A stretch of DNA of 64,000 bases, taken from Candidatus Gastranaerophilales bacterium (GTDB taxonomy: Bacteria; Cyanobacteriota; Vampirovibrionia; Gastranaerophilales; Gastranaerophilaceae). The position numbers were made by a program, and so were the translations under genes. The notes beneath the pieces were generated by a model. It made no database searches. It saw nothing but the letters and a program-made list of their open reading frames with translations, and was not told the DNA's origin. Below, in pieces: positions 55,393 to 63,684 of the stretch (positions are counted from its first letter, which is position 1; each line of letters starts with the position of its first letter). Location of the stretch: contig CALUQO010000003.1 of the NCBI GenBank assembly GCA_944322935.1, positions 1 through 64,000 of the forward strand. Direction: 5' to 3'.

Positions 55393-55614
55393 CTAATTAA
55401 TTAAACCCAAACCTTTAAAAAGCATGTTGAAAATAGTATCAACGGCAAGAACACCGATAGTAAAGACTGCCGTGATAATAATTACATATATAGTTTCGGC
55501 GATAACTTCCCTTTTTCCGGGCCAGGTGATTTTGCCCCATTCAAGCTTTACGCTTTTAAAGTATGCTGTCATTGCCTCTTTAAAATCTATGTTTTCGTTA
55601 GTTTGGTTAGCCAT
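55393..55614 (-). CDS. secE: Preprotein translocase subunit SecE
   Basis: A 73-residue single-helix SecE: an amphipathic N-terminal part (FKEAMTAYFKSVKLEWGKITWPGKREVIAETIY) and one membrane helix near the C-terminus (VIIITAVFTIGVLAVDTIFNMLF). The KITWPxKxE motif is characteristic. ATG 55614 is used; a longer frame would run through the tRNA-Trp gene and is false. Confidence 0.96.
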   Translation of the reverse strand: MANQTNENIDFKEAMTAYFKSVKLEWGKITWPGKREVIAETIYVIIITAVFTIGVLAVDTIFNMLFKGLGLIN

Positions 55615-55637
55615 TAATTTTCCTCTTTTATTTAAAT

Positions 55638-55710
55638 CGCGCCCTGAAGGACTCGAACCCTCGACATCCGGTTTTGGAGACCGACGTTCTACCAACTGAA
55701 CTAAGGACGC
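55638..55710 (-). tRNA. trnW: tRNA-Trp (anticodon CCA)
   Basis: A 73-nt cloverleaf on the minus strand. The acceptor stem is GCGTCCT / AGGGCGC with discriminator G, the D-arm has AGTTCAGTTGGTAGA, the anticodon loop is CTCCAAA in an CGGT / ACCG stem, and the T-arm has GGTTCGAGTCC. CCA is not encoded. It lies between rpmG and secE, the usual place for tRNA-Trp in many bacteria. Confidence 0.96.
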
Positions 55711-55734
55711 TCTTTAAATTAATTCTTAGTAAAG

Positions 55735-55902
55735 TTATTTTGTTTCTTTATGAACAGTGTGTTTATTGCATCTCGGGCAATGTTTTTTGAGTTCCATTCT
55801 TTCTTTGTTAGTTTTTTTGTTTTTTGTTGTTGTGTAGTTTCTTTCTTTGCATTCTTCACAAGCGAGAACTACCATTTTATCGACTTTACCTTTGATTCCC
55901 AT
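55735..55902 (-). CDS. rpmG: 50S ribosomal protein L33
   Basis: A 55-residue L33 starting [18 protein letters not shown], with CEEC and CPRC pairs that form the zinc ribbon and a [15 protein letters not shown] end. The family is unambiguous despite the short length. It heads the rpmG-trnW-secE-nusG-rplK-rplA cluster. Confidence 0.96.
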   Translation of the reverse strand: MGIKGKVDKMVVLACEECKERNYTTTKNKKTNKERMELKKHCPRCNKHTVHKETK

Positions 55903-56482
55903 TGTGTGTACCTTCTTTATTCCTATCTTGTAAAATTCTTTTCAAGCAAGATTTATAGAATGCGTCTTTTTCCTCATTCTATTAAATCCCGTTTATTTAG
56001 CTGTAATAATATATTACAATAAACAAAAAATATGCAAAGTACTTATTTAATAAAACTTATTAATATGTTCGAGAAAAATTCGTGATAAGGCTCTGCCGAA
56101 CAAAAGCAGCCGGTGGCTGGTTTTGTGAGAGGTAAGCGACGTGAACGAATTTTTTGACAAAGCGAACAGTAGAGCGTAAGCGATACTTGTGAGCCTGTCA
56201 CCGGAACTTAACGAAGTTAAGTGTAGGCGAGTAACATATAGTTCACATAGTGAAGCCATTTTTCACAAAATCAAAGATTTTGGAAAAAGAAGGCAAAGGT
56301 GAACAGGTGCCGGCAGCAACTGCGGCACCGGATTAGATATTCAGCGCAAAGCCTTGGTTAAAACAATAAAATATTCAAAAATTTATTGTTTTTAACCGGA
56401 AGCGGTACCGGTCAACGACTGACTTTTAACAGAAAAAGTGCCGTCACGGACTATTAACAAAAAAATATGATATTATAATTCT
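55903..56482. other. Non-coding block with five triloop hairpins
   Basis: No gene with an RBS or sensible product. Between 56101 and 56329 lie hairpins with 3-nt loops: CAAAAGCAGCC-ggt-GGCTGGTTTTG (56101-56125), ACTTAAC-gaa-GTTAAGT (56206-56222), TTCAC-ata-GTGAA (56242-56254), CAAAATC-aaa-GATTTTG (56266-56282), and GGTGCCgGCAG-caa-CTGCGGCACC (56306-56329). It may be a structured RNA or a dispersed repeat insertion; it shares its style with the block at 61.3-62.1 kb. AT-rich promoter-like DNA follows to 56482. Confidence 0.55.
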
Positions 56483-58915
56483 ATGGAAGAAAATAAACTT
56501 AATGCTCTGTCTGATTTTTTAAACACAAATACTACGGGAGTCTGCCTTATAGAGGGCCATGCCGGTTCTTTTAAAACAGAACTCGTCAAAAAAGCTCTTT
56601 CGTCTGTTTCCGATATGCTTGTGTTTAAATTCAAATGTTTTGAGGCTTCAACCCTTGATGATATTTATCTTGCTTTTTTTGAGGATTTAAAAAAATATTC
56701 TCAACAAAAAAAAATCAGTCTAAAAAAAATAGAAACTGCCTCTATTTCGCACAGAATAAACAGCTATCTTGCTTCCATAAACCTGCCCTGCGTTATAGTT
56801 ATTGATTCTTTGGAAAATGTACTCTCAAAAAAATATTCCACGGAAAAAGAAGAAATTTGCAGATACATTGAACATTTGAATTCAATGAACAAGTTTAAAA
56901 TAATTCTCATCTCAACATCGTTTGCAGCGGTGCAATTTGAGTTTAAAAATACGCTGACAATACAGACAGAGCCGTTTAGCCCGGAAGAAACTGCAAATTT
57001 TTTCAAAGAAAACAATATAGAAATCAACGATGATTCGCTGCAAAATTTATACGCCATTACCCGGGGCAATCAAAATTACATTAAAACAACGGCAGATATT
57101 ATAACAACACTGAACATATCTTTGCCGGCAATAGTTAACGAGTTTAATAAAAAACGACTTTTGTACGATGATTTTATAAACCAAAAGCTTGTAAATTTTG
57201 TGCCGGAAAATGTAAAAAAATCGCTTTATATTTTGTCTGTTTTTAATGAAGGAATCACACCGGATTACCTTATTAAAGCCGAATTTTTTACGGAGGAACA
57301 ACTCGCTTATACTATAGAAAAGGGTGTTCTCGCACAGGAATACGGAACGGTATTTTTGAAAAATTCTTTAAAAAAATATCTGCAAAATACGGTTGCTCAC
57401 TTTGAAAAAATCAAATATCACACAATCTGGCGCGATTTTTACGCAAACCAGCTTCCGCTAAAGCCGAATGAGCGTGCTGTTTTAATCTCGCGCAACACCA
57501 TGCGCTCACAAATTGAATACCACTCGTCTTTTATCATTAAAACAAAGCCCGACACCCCGCAGACAGATATGTCTCTTGTCAGTTATTTGAACAGTAATCT
57601 GACTGCCTGGAATATAAAAAATACAAACATTGATGAAGATGATGAGGAAGAAACAAAACATAAAAAGAAAGACAGGCTGCCTAAAAAGCCTGATAGCATA
57701 ATAAAAAAAGAGAAAAACAGAAGGTTTGAAAAATATGCGCTGACAAAAGACGAAATTGCGCTTTTGAGTGTGCCGGTTGATATGCGGAAAACCCCCGAAG
57801 CCCAAGCGCGTGAAAAAATGCACAGAACTTTTGAACAAAAAGAAGAAGAGCTGAAGCAATCAAAACAGCAGCAGACTATCAAGGCTCTGTTTGCCGAGGC
57901 AGTTAAACTGGAGGAGGAACACGACCTTGAGACGGCTTTTATAGTGTACGCAAAAGCGCTGGCAATGAGAAATGACACAGATTTTTACGAATACGAACCC
58001 GTTTTGTTGGAAAAGCTTGCCGTGTGTGCAAAAAAAATGAACAAAACCACCGATGCAATTGATTTTTATAACAAGCTCACCGATTTATATTCGGCCAGAA
58101 ACGAAATCGAAAAAATGAATGAGGTGCGTTTGAATATAGCACAAATTTACAAAGAAATTTATAAAATAAATCACGCAAGAGTAATTTACGAAAATTTCAT
58201 AAACAAAAAATCGCCTGCCTCGGACAGTATACTCGCGTGCTCTTACATAGAGCTTGCTTCAATAGAAGAAGACTTGTCCAACACGGACAAAGCCGTTGAG
58301 TATTTTAAAAAAGCTTTTGAGCTTGTTAACAACAACGCGGAAGTAAAGCCCTCGGTTCTTGCACAGGCTTATTTTAAATATGCCCTGATTCTGGACGATT
58401 TTAACAGACAGCAGCCCGCTCTTGATTTTTATCAAAAAAGCATACGAACGGCAAAGGACGACAATATCTATCTTTCCGCAGCGTATACAAATATTGCGGA
58501 AATTTTAAAAGAATCGGGCAATCTTGCTAAAGCCGAGGACTATTTTAAACTCGGATTAAAAACCGATTATGAGCGCTCCAACTACGAGGGAATGTATTAT
58601 ATCTGCCTCAAACTTTCGCAATTATACGAAAAACTTGCCCCCGCCAAAGTTTTGGACTTTTTGCTAAAATCGTTATCTTCCGCCAAGAGAACCAAAGAAG
58701 CAATATATATAACCAACGCTTACATAGAACTCGGTGATTATTACACGGCACACAACGAAAACGAAAAAGCATTGAAAGCCTTACTGCTGGCAAAAACGCA
58801 TCTGTCCGCAGATGATGAACAACGCAGCATCGATTTGAGAATACAGGATTTGCAAAATCGTATGAACCCGAATATAGTAAAAAAAATAACGGATGAAATA
58901 AACAAAAATGGATAA
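56483..58915 (+). CDS. STAND-type NTPase with TPR repeats
   Basis: An 810-residue protein. The N-terminal P-loop NTPase has Walker A EGHAGSFKTE (residues ~24-33) and Walker B CVIVIDSLENV (~95-105), in the style of STAND ATPases. A charged Lys/Glu linker covers ~365-450. The C-terminal ~350 residues are tetratricopeptide repeats (ALAMRNDTDFYEYEPVLLEKL; YFKKAFELVNN; DYFKLGLKTDYE). STAND-TPR proteins often act as signal-sensing scaffolds or in defence; here the role is unknown. It overlaps rsmG by 8 nt, suggesting coupled translation with a housekeeping gene. Confidence 0.75.
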   Translation: MEENKLNALSDFLNTNTTGVCLIEGHAGSFKTELVKKALSSVSDMLVFKFKCFEASTLDDIYLAFFEDLKKYSQQKKISLKKIETASISHRINSYLASINLPCVIVIDSLENVLSKKYSTEKEEICRYIEHLNSMNKFKIILISTSFAAVQFEFKNTLTIQTEPFSPEETANFFKENNIEINDDSLQNLYAITRGNQNYIKTTADIITTLNISLPAIVNEFNKKRLLYDDFINQKLVNFVPENVKKSLYILSVFNEGITPDYLIKAEFFTEEQLAYTIEKGVLAQEYGTVFLKNSLKKYLQNTVAHFEKIKYHTIWRDFYANQLPLKPNERAVLISRNTMRSQIEYHSSFIIKTKPDTPQTDMSLVSYLNSNLTAWNIKNTNIDEDDEEETKHKKKDRLPKKPDSIIKKEKNRRFEKYALTKDEIALLSVPVDMRKTPEAQAREKMHRTFEQKEEELKQSKQQQTIKALFAEAVKLEEEHDLETAFIVYAKALAMRNDTDFYEYEPVLLEKLAVCAKKMNKTTDAIDFYNKLTDLYSARNEIEKMNEVRLNIAQIYKEIYKINHARVIYENFINKKSPASDSILACSYIELASIEEDLSNTDKAVEYFKKAFELVNNNAEVKPSVLAQAYFKYALILDDFNRQQPALDFYQKSIRTAKDDNIYLSAAYTNIAEILKESGNLAKAEDYFKLGLKTDYERSNYEGMYYICLKLSQLYEKLAPAKVLDFLLKSLSSAKRTKEAIYITNAYIELGDYYTAHNENEKALKALLLAKTHLSADDEQRSIDLRIQDLQNRMNPNIVKKITDEINKNG

Positions 58916-59636
58916 CACGAACTCTCATCATACGGAATTGATAGAAAAACTGCTTGGAAGAACTCTTTCCAAGCTTGAACTTTTGCGCTTCAGCGATTAC
59001 AAAAAACTTTTTAAATTTTACAATGCACATACAAATTTAATAAGCAAAAACGATGAAAACGTTTTTTTTGAAAAACATATTTATGATTCGCTGTGTCTTA
59101 GTCTGTTTTTTTCAAAATACAAAATACCCGAGGATATAAAACTGCTGGATGTGGGAACAGGCGGCGGATTTCCCGCAATACCGCTGAGTATTGTATATCC
59201 ACAGATGCAAATATATCCGGTTGATTCTGTTGCAAAAAAGATAGGTTTTATTGAACTTGTTCAAAAAGAATTAAGACTCGAAAATCTTCACCCGCTTTGC
59301 AAAAGAGTGGAGGACTTGGACAACGCATATAAAAACTCTTTTGATGTTGTCACATCCCGTGCTGTTGCAGCGCTGAATACCCTGCTGGAATATACCGTTC
59401 CTTTTGCTAAAACAGAGGGATATTTTGCGGCATACAAATCAAAAAACGCTGCTGAAGAACTTGCACTGGCAGAAAAAGCAATGACGGAATTAAAGTGCGA
59501 ATACTTAGAAAGTATAAATTACAACCTGCCGCTTGAGCAAGATTACACACGCGAACTTTTAATATTTAAAAAGAATACCCAAACCGCTAAACGCTACCCC
59601 CGAAAATCCGGCCAGGCAAAGAAAAATCCGCTGTAA
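58908..59636 (+). CDS. rsmG: 16S rRNA (guanine-527-N7) methyltransferase
   Basis: A 242-residue RsmG (GidB). It methylates N7 of G527 in 16S rRNA. LLDVGTGGGFPAIPL is the SAM site, with VDSVAKKIGFI, VTSRAVAAL and the LEYTVPF region also conserved. Residues 1-70 are the usual helical lead. A Lys/Arg-rich tail (YPRKSGQAKKNPL) ends the protein. The last 23 nt, with a few bases beyond the stop, are repeated exactly at 60630-60658, downstream of a fic gene. Confidence 0.95.
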   Translation: MDNTNSHHTELIEKLLGRTLSKLELLRFSDYKKLFKFYNAHTNLISKNDENVFFEKHIYDSLCLSLFFSKYKIPEDIKLLDVGTGGGFPAIPLSIVYPQMQIYPVDSVAKKIGFIELVQKELRLENLHPLCKRVEDLDNAYKNSFDVVTSRAVAALNTLLEYTVPFAKTEGYFAAYKSKNAAEELALAEKAMTELKCEYLESINYNLPLEQDYTRELLIFKKNTQTAKRYPRKSGQAKKNPL

Positions 59637-59642
59637 AAATTT
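59614..59642 (+). repeat. 29-bp direct repeat, left copy (rsmG 3' end)
   Basis: The 29 bases run from AGGCAAAGAAAAATCC (within the last rsmG codons) through the TAA to AAATTT. They are identical to 60630-60658. The two copies flank the fic gene and its promoter, 1016 bp apart, so the interval looks like an insertion that duplicated the rsmG end. Confidence 0.9.
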
Positions 59643-59722
59643 TATAATACAGTTTGACTTTTATTACTTTATACTTTATGCTTGTAAAATAACGCAACTA
59701 TAAAGTACAAGGTTTATACAAA

Positions 59723-60613
59723 ATGCAAAAATTATTATCAGAAATTGAAACAAACAGAGAAAAACTTTGCAAAATTTTAGAAGATACAAATAATAAAGCA
59801 GAATTTTACAAGTGGTTGAAAACAGAACTTGCATACACTTCTAACGCTATAGAGGGAAACACTCTTACAAGAAAAGAGACCAGATTGGTTATTGAAGAAA
59901 ATCTTACATCATCATCAAAACCGTTAAAAAATTATATAGAAGCGGTAAATCATGCAAAAGCATTCTGCAAAATATTGGAATTAACGGAAAATAAATTTAA
60001 TTGCGATGAAAAGTTAATACTGGAAATTCATAAAATTATATTAACAGGGCTTGATGATACCAATGCAGGGTTTTACAGAACATGCCGGGTGCGCATTGCA
60101 GGCTCAAACACAATTTTACCAAATCCTTTAAAAGTACCTGCACTGATGGATGATTTTTGTAAATGGTTATCAGAAAATATCAAAAATGAACCTATTACTG
60201 CTATAACCGCTCATTTAAAATTGGTTTCAATACACCCGTTTACTGATGGAAACGGAAGAACAGCAAGGCTGTTGATGAATGCATTGCTTTTAAAATACGG
60301 ATATGCGCCGATAATTGTTCGTCCGACAGACAGAAAAAAATATCTTTCGGCTATTGAAAATTATCAAATTAAAAATAACGAAGAAGCATATACAAAATTA
60401 ATGCTGCGTATTTTAAACCGTTCAATGAAAATAGCAATAAATATGTTTGAGATTGAAAATATGAACAAAGAACAATCCGAATTGTTAACAATATCCAAAT
60501 ATGCTGAATATAAGGGCGTTCCGACATCGACGATAAGATATTGGGTGGAAATAGGAAAAATAAAACCGACAAGTTATACAAATGCGGGGTATATGCTTTT
60601 TTCAAAAGATTAA
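59723..60613 (+). CDS. fic: Fic-domain AMPylase-like protein with HTH C-terminus
   Basis: A 296-residue Fic protein. An N-terminal inhibitory helix (S40-x-x-x-E44-G45) is of the class II type, followed by the Fic core HPFTDGNGRTAR (171-182), whose His and Asn/Gly/Arg loop transfers AMP from ATP to a hydroxyl on a target protein. From ~245 a winged/MerR-like helix-turn-helix (SKYAEYKGVPTSTIRYWVEIGKIKP) follows, so the protein may also bind DNA and autoregulate. It is flanked by 29-bp direct repeats and no antitoxin gene is adjacent. Confidence 0.9.
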   Translation: MQKLLSEIETNREKLCKILEDTNNKAEFYKWLKTELAYTSNAIEGNTLTRKETRLVIEENLTSSSKPLKNYIEAVNHAKAFCKILELTENKFNCDEKLILEIHKIILTGLDDTNAGFYRTCRVRIAGSNTILPNPLKVPALMDDFCKWLSENIKNEPITAITAHLKLVSIHPFTDGNGRTARLLMNALLLKYGYAPIIVRPTDRKKYLSAIENYQIKNNEEAYTKLMLRILNRSMKIAINMFEIENMNKEQSELLTISKYAEYKGVPTSTIRYWVEIGKIKPTSYTNAGYMLFSKD

Positions 60614-60629
60614 TTAAATAACTTCCTAA

Positions 60630-60658
60630 AGGCAAAGAAAAATCCGCTGTAAAAATTT
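60630..60658 (+). repeat. 29-bp direct repeat, right copy
   Basis: An exact copy of 59614-59642. It is followed by the terminator hairpin (60685-60717) that would have ended rsmG before the insertion. This implies that fic entered between the rsmG stop and its terminator. Confidence 0.9.
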
Positions 60659-60684
60659 CAACGCTGACAGTAAAAATTAAAAAC

Positions 60685-60717
60685 AAAAAAGAGCAGACTT
60701 AAATCTGCTCTTTTTTG
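60685..60717. terminator. Bidirectional intrinsic terminator
   Basis: Stem AAAAAAGAGCAGA / TCTGCTCTTTTTT, with T-runs on both strands, between fic and the convergent winged-helix gene. Confidence 0.9.
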
Positions 60718-60733
60718 CATATTTTACAAAAAA

Positions 60734-60949
60734 CTATTGAATTTCTTCAGTTAATCTTACTTTAGTTCTTGCGCCTTTGCCTTCAAGGTCAACCTTGCCT
60801 TCGTGAGCAAGCCAGCCAATACCCATGGAAACAAAGTTTTGTTCAAGGTCTAAATTTTTTTCTAATTTAGAAATAGTTGTTTCATTGTTTTTTTGGTCAG
60901 CCAAAAATTCGTAAACTTTTCCTGCTGCTTCTCCGATAAAATAGTTCAT
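60734..60949 (-). CDS. Small winged-helix protein (DUF2582-like)
   Basis: A 71-residue protein resembling the DUF2582 winged helix-turn-helix family: GEAAGKVYEFLADQ, TTISKLEKNL, MGIGWLAHEGKVDLE and a final strand. It probably binds DNA or protein as a dimer. A purine-rich GGAG RBS precedes ATG 60949. It is convergent with fic and isolated from other regulators. Confidence 0.8.
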   Translation of the reverse strand: MNYFIGEAAGKVYEFLADQKNNETTISKLEKNLDLEQNFVSMGIGWLAHEGKVDLEGKGARTKVRLTEEIQ

Positions 60950-61233
60950 CTTTCAAATCTCCTTCTCTTTGTATAACAGATAATTCTATTTTCACAAACT
61001 TATTGTACCAAATTTTTTTAAACATGTCATATAAAATATATTAATTTTTTATACAAATTATTTTTTATCCTCTTGAAAATTATTTTTTGTACGCCGCAAT
61101 TTATACTGTCATAATATTGAAACCGAAAAATTTTTATAAATATGTACTGCTCATCAATTGCGTTTTTATGGGGACACTTCAGGTATGCCCAACGAGATAT
61201 CTTGTCAAAACGGCAATAAACGAGCTGTCATCC

Positions 61234-62137
61234 TTGTATATGTTACGTAATTCGGTGACAGAAATAATTTTTTCTTAACATAAATAATAAAAATCCGACC
61301 TTTGTAAGAACTCTGTGTAAAAGGTGCCAGTGGCACGTTTTACATAGAGGCAGGCTAAGCCAGATACGAAGTATCTGCGTGCCGTATAACAATTTAGAAA
61401 CGAGTCTTGGAATACGAACGCTCCGGCGGAGTAACGTCCGCCTTCGCATGGGGCAAAGCCCCGTTCGATTCCGCCAAACAACAACAAGCGAGGTTTGTTT
61501 GAGGGCTATGTAATTATAACAATCACTTTAATTTATCTAAGAAAAGCAATTTTTATAGCCCGAGTTGCCGAGCACAGGTTTGTGTTACTTTCTGTATGAA
61601 CGGAACAACTGGTCGGAAGTTTCTTGGGGGCACCCCGTTCTTTGCGCCAAAGAATGGGGTGCAAATAATGCATAAATCTTTGTTATTATTTTTTTTAGAT
61701 ACTTTTCTTTCTTTGAGTTGCAAGGACTCCGTTTTGAGTTGACTAAATGTCAAGTCAAAACGGAGGTAAGCTAAGTCAGAAGCAAAGCTTCTGCGTGCTG
61801 TATAAAAATCAAATAAGTATCGCAATACTCTACGAGCATCCTGATTCGTACGGCTCGCCTTCGGCTTGCCTACGACTCAAGCAAGAAAGAAAACCGGCGC
61901 TTATCAAAAGAACCAGTTAAGTGTTTTATCAAAGATTTTGCCACGACAAGCTGTGGTCAAAATCTTCTCAAAACACAACTGTTTCTAATTCACTTCCATC
62001 AGGGCTACGCCCCGAACCCCCTACGGCTCACTTTGTGAGCCGTTTATAATAAACAGTGAACATCAAACTGTATAAAATAATTATATTTTCATAATAATTG
62101 TTACAAAATTTGTCACCAAATTACGTAACATATACAA
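61234..62137. mobile_element. 904-bp non-coding block bounded by 27-bp inverted repeats
   Basis: The left end (61234-61260) and right end (62111-62137) are inverted copies with 26 of 27 matches, built on TTACGTAACATATACAA and its neighbour TGTCACC. Inside there is no gene; short frames lack RBSs. There are many 3-nt-loop hairpins, for example GTGCC-agt-GGCAC (61324-61336), CAGATAC-gaa-GTATCTG (61361-61377), GGGGC-aaa-GCCCC (61450-61462), a 15-bp stem at 61630-61662, CAGAAGC-aaa-GCTTCTG (61777-61793) and ACGGCTCAC-ttt-GTGAGCCGT (62023-62043). It may be a MITE-like element or an RNA-coding unit. Its identity is unknown. Confidence 0.5.
61354..61804 (+). repeat. 35-nt direct repeats with covarying hairpin stems
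   Basis: Copies at 61354-61388 and 61770-61804 share flanks GCTAAG and TGCGTGC.GTATA. The enclosed 7-bp stem changes at two paired positions (T-A to A-T and A-T to G-C) while remaining fully paired. Such compensatory change suggests the RNA or DNA hairpin itself is kept by selection. Confidence 0.75.
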
Positions 62138-62457
62138 TCCTGAGGAGCGAAGCGAGCTCAGGATCTTACCAATTATGTAATACAACGAAGAACGCTGTTC
62201 AAATTCTGAACACAAACGATTGGCGCGAACATCAAAAGCCTGATGCTTCGCAAATGACAGCAGGATTTTTGCTCACTATGCTCTTTTTTTCTAAAATTAT
62301 CTCGGACACTAGTGCCGGCCGTCCCCAAATCGGGGAGGGTGTTACTAAATCACAGATTAGGCGCAACACTGCAGGTTCCGTCAATTTTTTTTGAAATACA
62401 AACTCTGTTGAACACAAAACTGATAAGCCCAAACTATGCAGCGCAGATTCAAAAGAT
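62138..62457. other. Non-coding stretch after the inverted-repeat block
   Basis: No gene seen. It begins with a hairpin CCTGAG..GC-gaa-GC..CTCAGG (62139-62162). The rest has weak frames only. It lies downstream of the kinase-like gene ending at 62458, so it may hold that gene's 3' region. Confidence 0.4.
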
Positions 62458-63651
62458 TTACAAAAACAATTCCTTTATCAATTTGTTAATTTCGGGATTA
62501 TCCCTTTGCAGGAGCATCTTTACACATTCCGAGTCAGGTGTAATCGGGCATTGTATGTTTTCAAGTTTTTTTGCCAGTATTAAATCAATTTTGGGATTAT
62601 TTCTTGCATAAAGAGAATCAAAAATCCCCTTTCTCAAGCTGTAAGCAGAGTAATATATGTTATCTGCCATAAATAGTGCAACCTCATCATCTGCAGCCGG
62701 AAGAAGTTTATCCAGACATTTTTTTGTGTTTTCGTTTGACAGCATTTGAAAAGAATAAAAAACACCTTTAAGCCTGTCATTATAGAAAGCAGACGGCTTC
62801 CATTTTAAAGTTTCTTCAAGAATTTTTAACGGTGCAAGCTGGTCGCAATAAGCTTTTGAATATACATATCGCATTGTTTTGTTTTTTGCGTGCTCAAGTA
62901 CTTCCACCGACCCTACATCAAGGATTCTCCCTTCAAGGCAATTCCTTTCGTTGTAATGTTCTCTGCTGTGAACCAGTATACCTATTTTTTCAGTAGCAAA
63001 AGGTTTTCCGTCAAAAGGATAATCGCCGTTTTCAAAACGTGAAACCATTATGCCGTTTTTTAAATCGCCAAAATAAAACTTAAACCAGTTGTTTTTTCTT
63101 TTGGGAATTTTGCCTTTCATATATTGAGCAACAGGCTGCTCAAAAAAATTTCCGTTTATGTTATCAAAATGAAATCCGAGCTCCAGCACCTTTTTAAAAA
63201 CTTTAACAGCATAGCTTTCGCCCTTTACATCCAGCCTGTACACATCGGCAAAACTGCCGCTGTCAACATAACTTACTTTGGCCCTTTGCAATCCTTTTAG
63301 GACACCGGATTGTTTTAAAAGTTTGGTTATTTGTCTGCTGGCAGTTATTCTTGCAAAAGAATCGGCATCAGGCTTTTTATTACGCAGTTTGGCAAATTCT
63401 TCTCCAAAGTTTGCAAAGATATTTTTTATAATTTGCTGTCTTTTTTCAAACGGTATTGCATAAATCCATTGCGCCGGCAATTTACCGATTATTCCGTGTG
63501 ATTTAGACTCAAATTTTTTAAACAGCTCAACCGCCTCATCTTTTTCATAAACAGCTTTGGAAAGTTTTGAGGTTAAGCCGCAAAAAGATGGTGATGCTTG
63601 TTTTTTATACAATTGAGCCTGATATGATGTTGAAAATTTTTTCACTTTCAT
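62458..63651 (-). CDS. Kinase-like protein with N-terminal PSFCG signature
   Basis: A 397-residue protein. It opens MKVKKFS, with P-S-F-C-G at residues 21-25, matching the two-box N-terminal signature. Residues ~127-250 look like a compact protein-kinase fold: glycine loop DSGSFADVYR (130-139), the VAIK-like YAVKVFK with K150, E171 as a possible helix-C Glu, a catalytic-loop-like HYNERN (N237) and a DFG-like DVG (D245-G247). The C-terminal third is helical. Such compact kinases occur among bacterial effectors. Activity is not shown, and a pseudokinase is possible. Confidence 0.65.
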   Translation of the reverse strand: MKVKKFSTSYQAQLYKKQASPSFCGLTSKLSKAVYEKDEAVELFKKFESKSHGIIGKLPAQWIYAIPFEKRQQIIKNIFANFGEEFAKLRNKKPDADSFARITASRQITKLLKQSGVLKGLQRAKVSYVDSGSFADVYRLDVKGESYAVKVFKKVLELGFHFDNINGNFFEQPVAQYMKGKIPKRKNNWFKFYFGDLKNGIMVSRFENGDYPFDGKPFATEKIGILVHSREHYNERNCLEGRILDVGSVEVLEHAKNKTMRYVYSKAYCDQLAPLKILEETLKWKPSAFYNDRLKGVFYSFQMLSNENTKKCLDKLLPAADDEVALFMADNIYYSAYSLRKGIFDSLYARNNPKIDLILAKKLENIQCPITPDSECVKMLLQRDNPEINKLIKELFL

Positions 63652-63684
63652 ATCAGACTCAAAACTTAAACAGAAAAACTTTTG

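Noticed and set aside
55615-55695. N-terminal extension of secE
   Set aside because: It would translate through the tRNA-Trp gene.
56047-56259. A 70-codon minus-strand frame in the intergenic block
   Set aside because: It is explained by hairpin sequence; no RBS or family resemblance.
61234-61250. Xer/dif recombination site
   Set aside because: TATATGTTACGTAA is only loosely like dif; the arms and central region do not match known dif layouts, and copies are multiple.
61087-61825. Several short open frames inside the hairpin-rich block
   Set aside because: None has an RBS; they arise from repeat sequence, and two in opposite regions show similar peptides only because of the 35-nt repeat.
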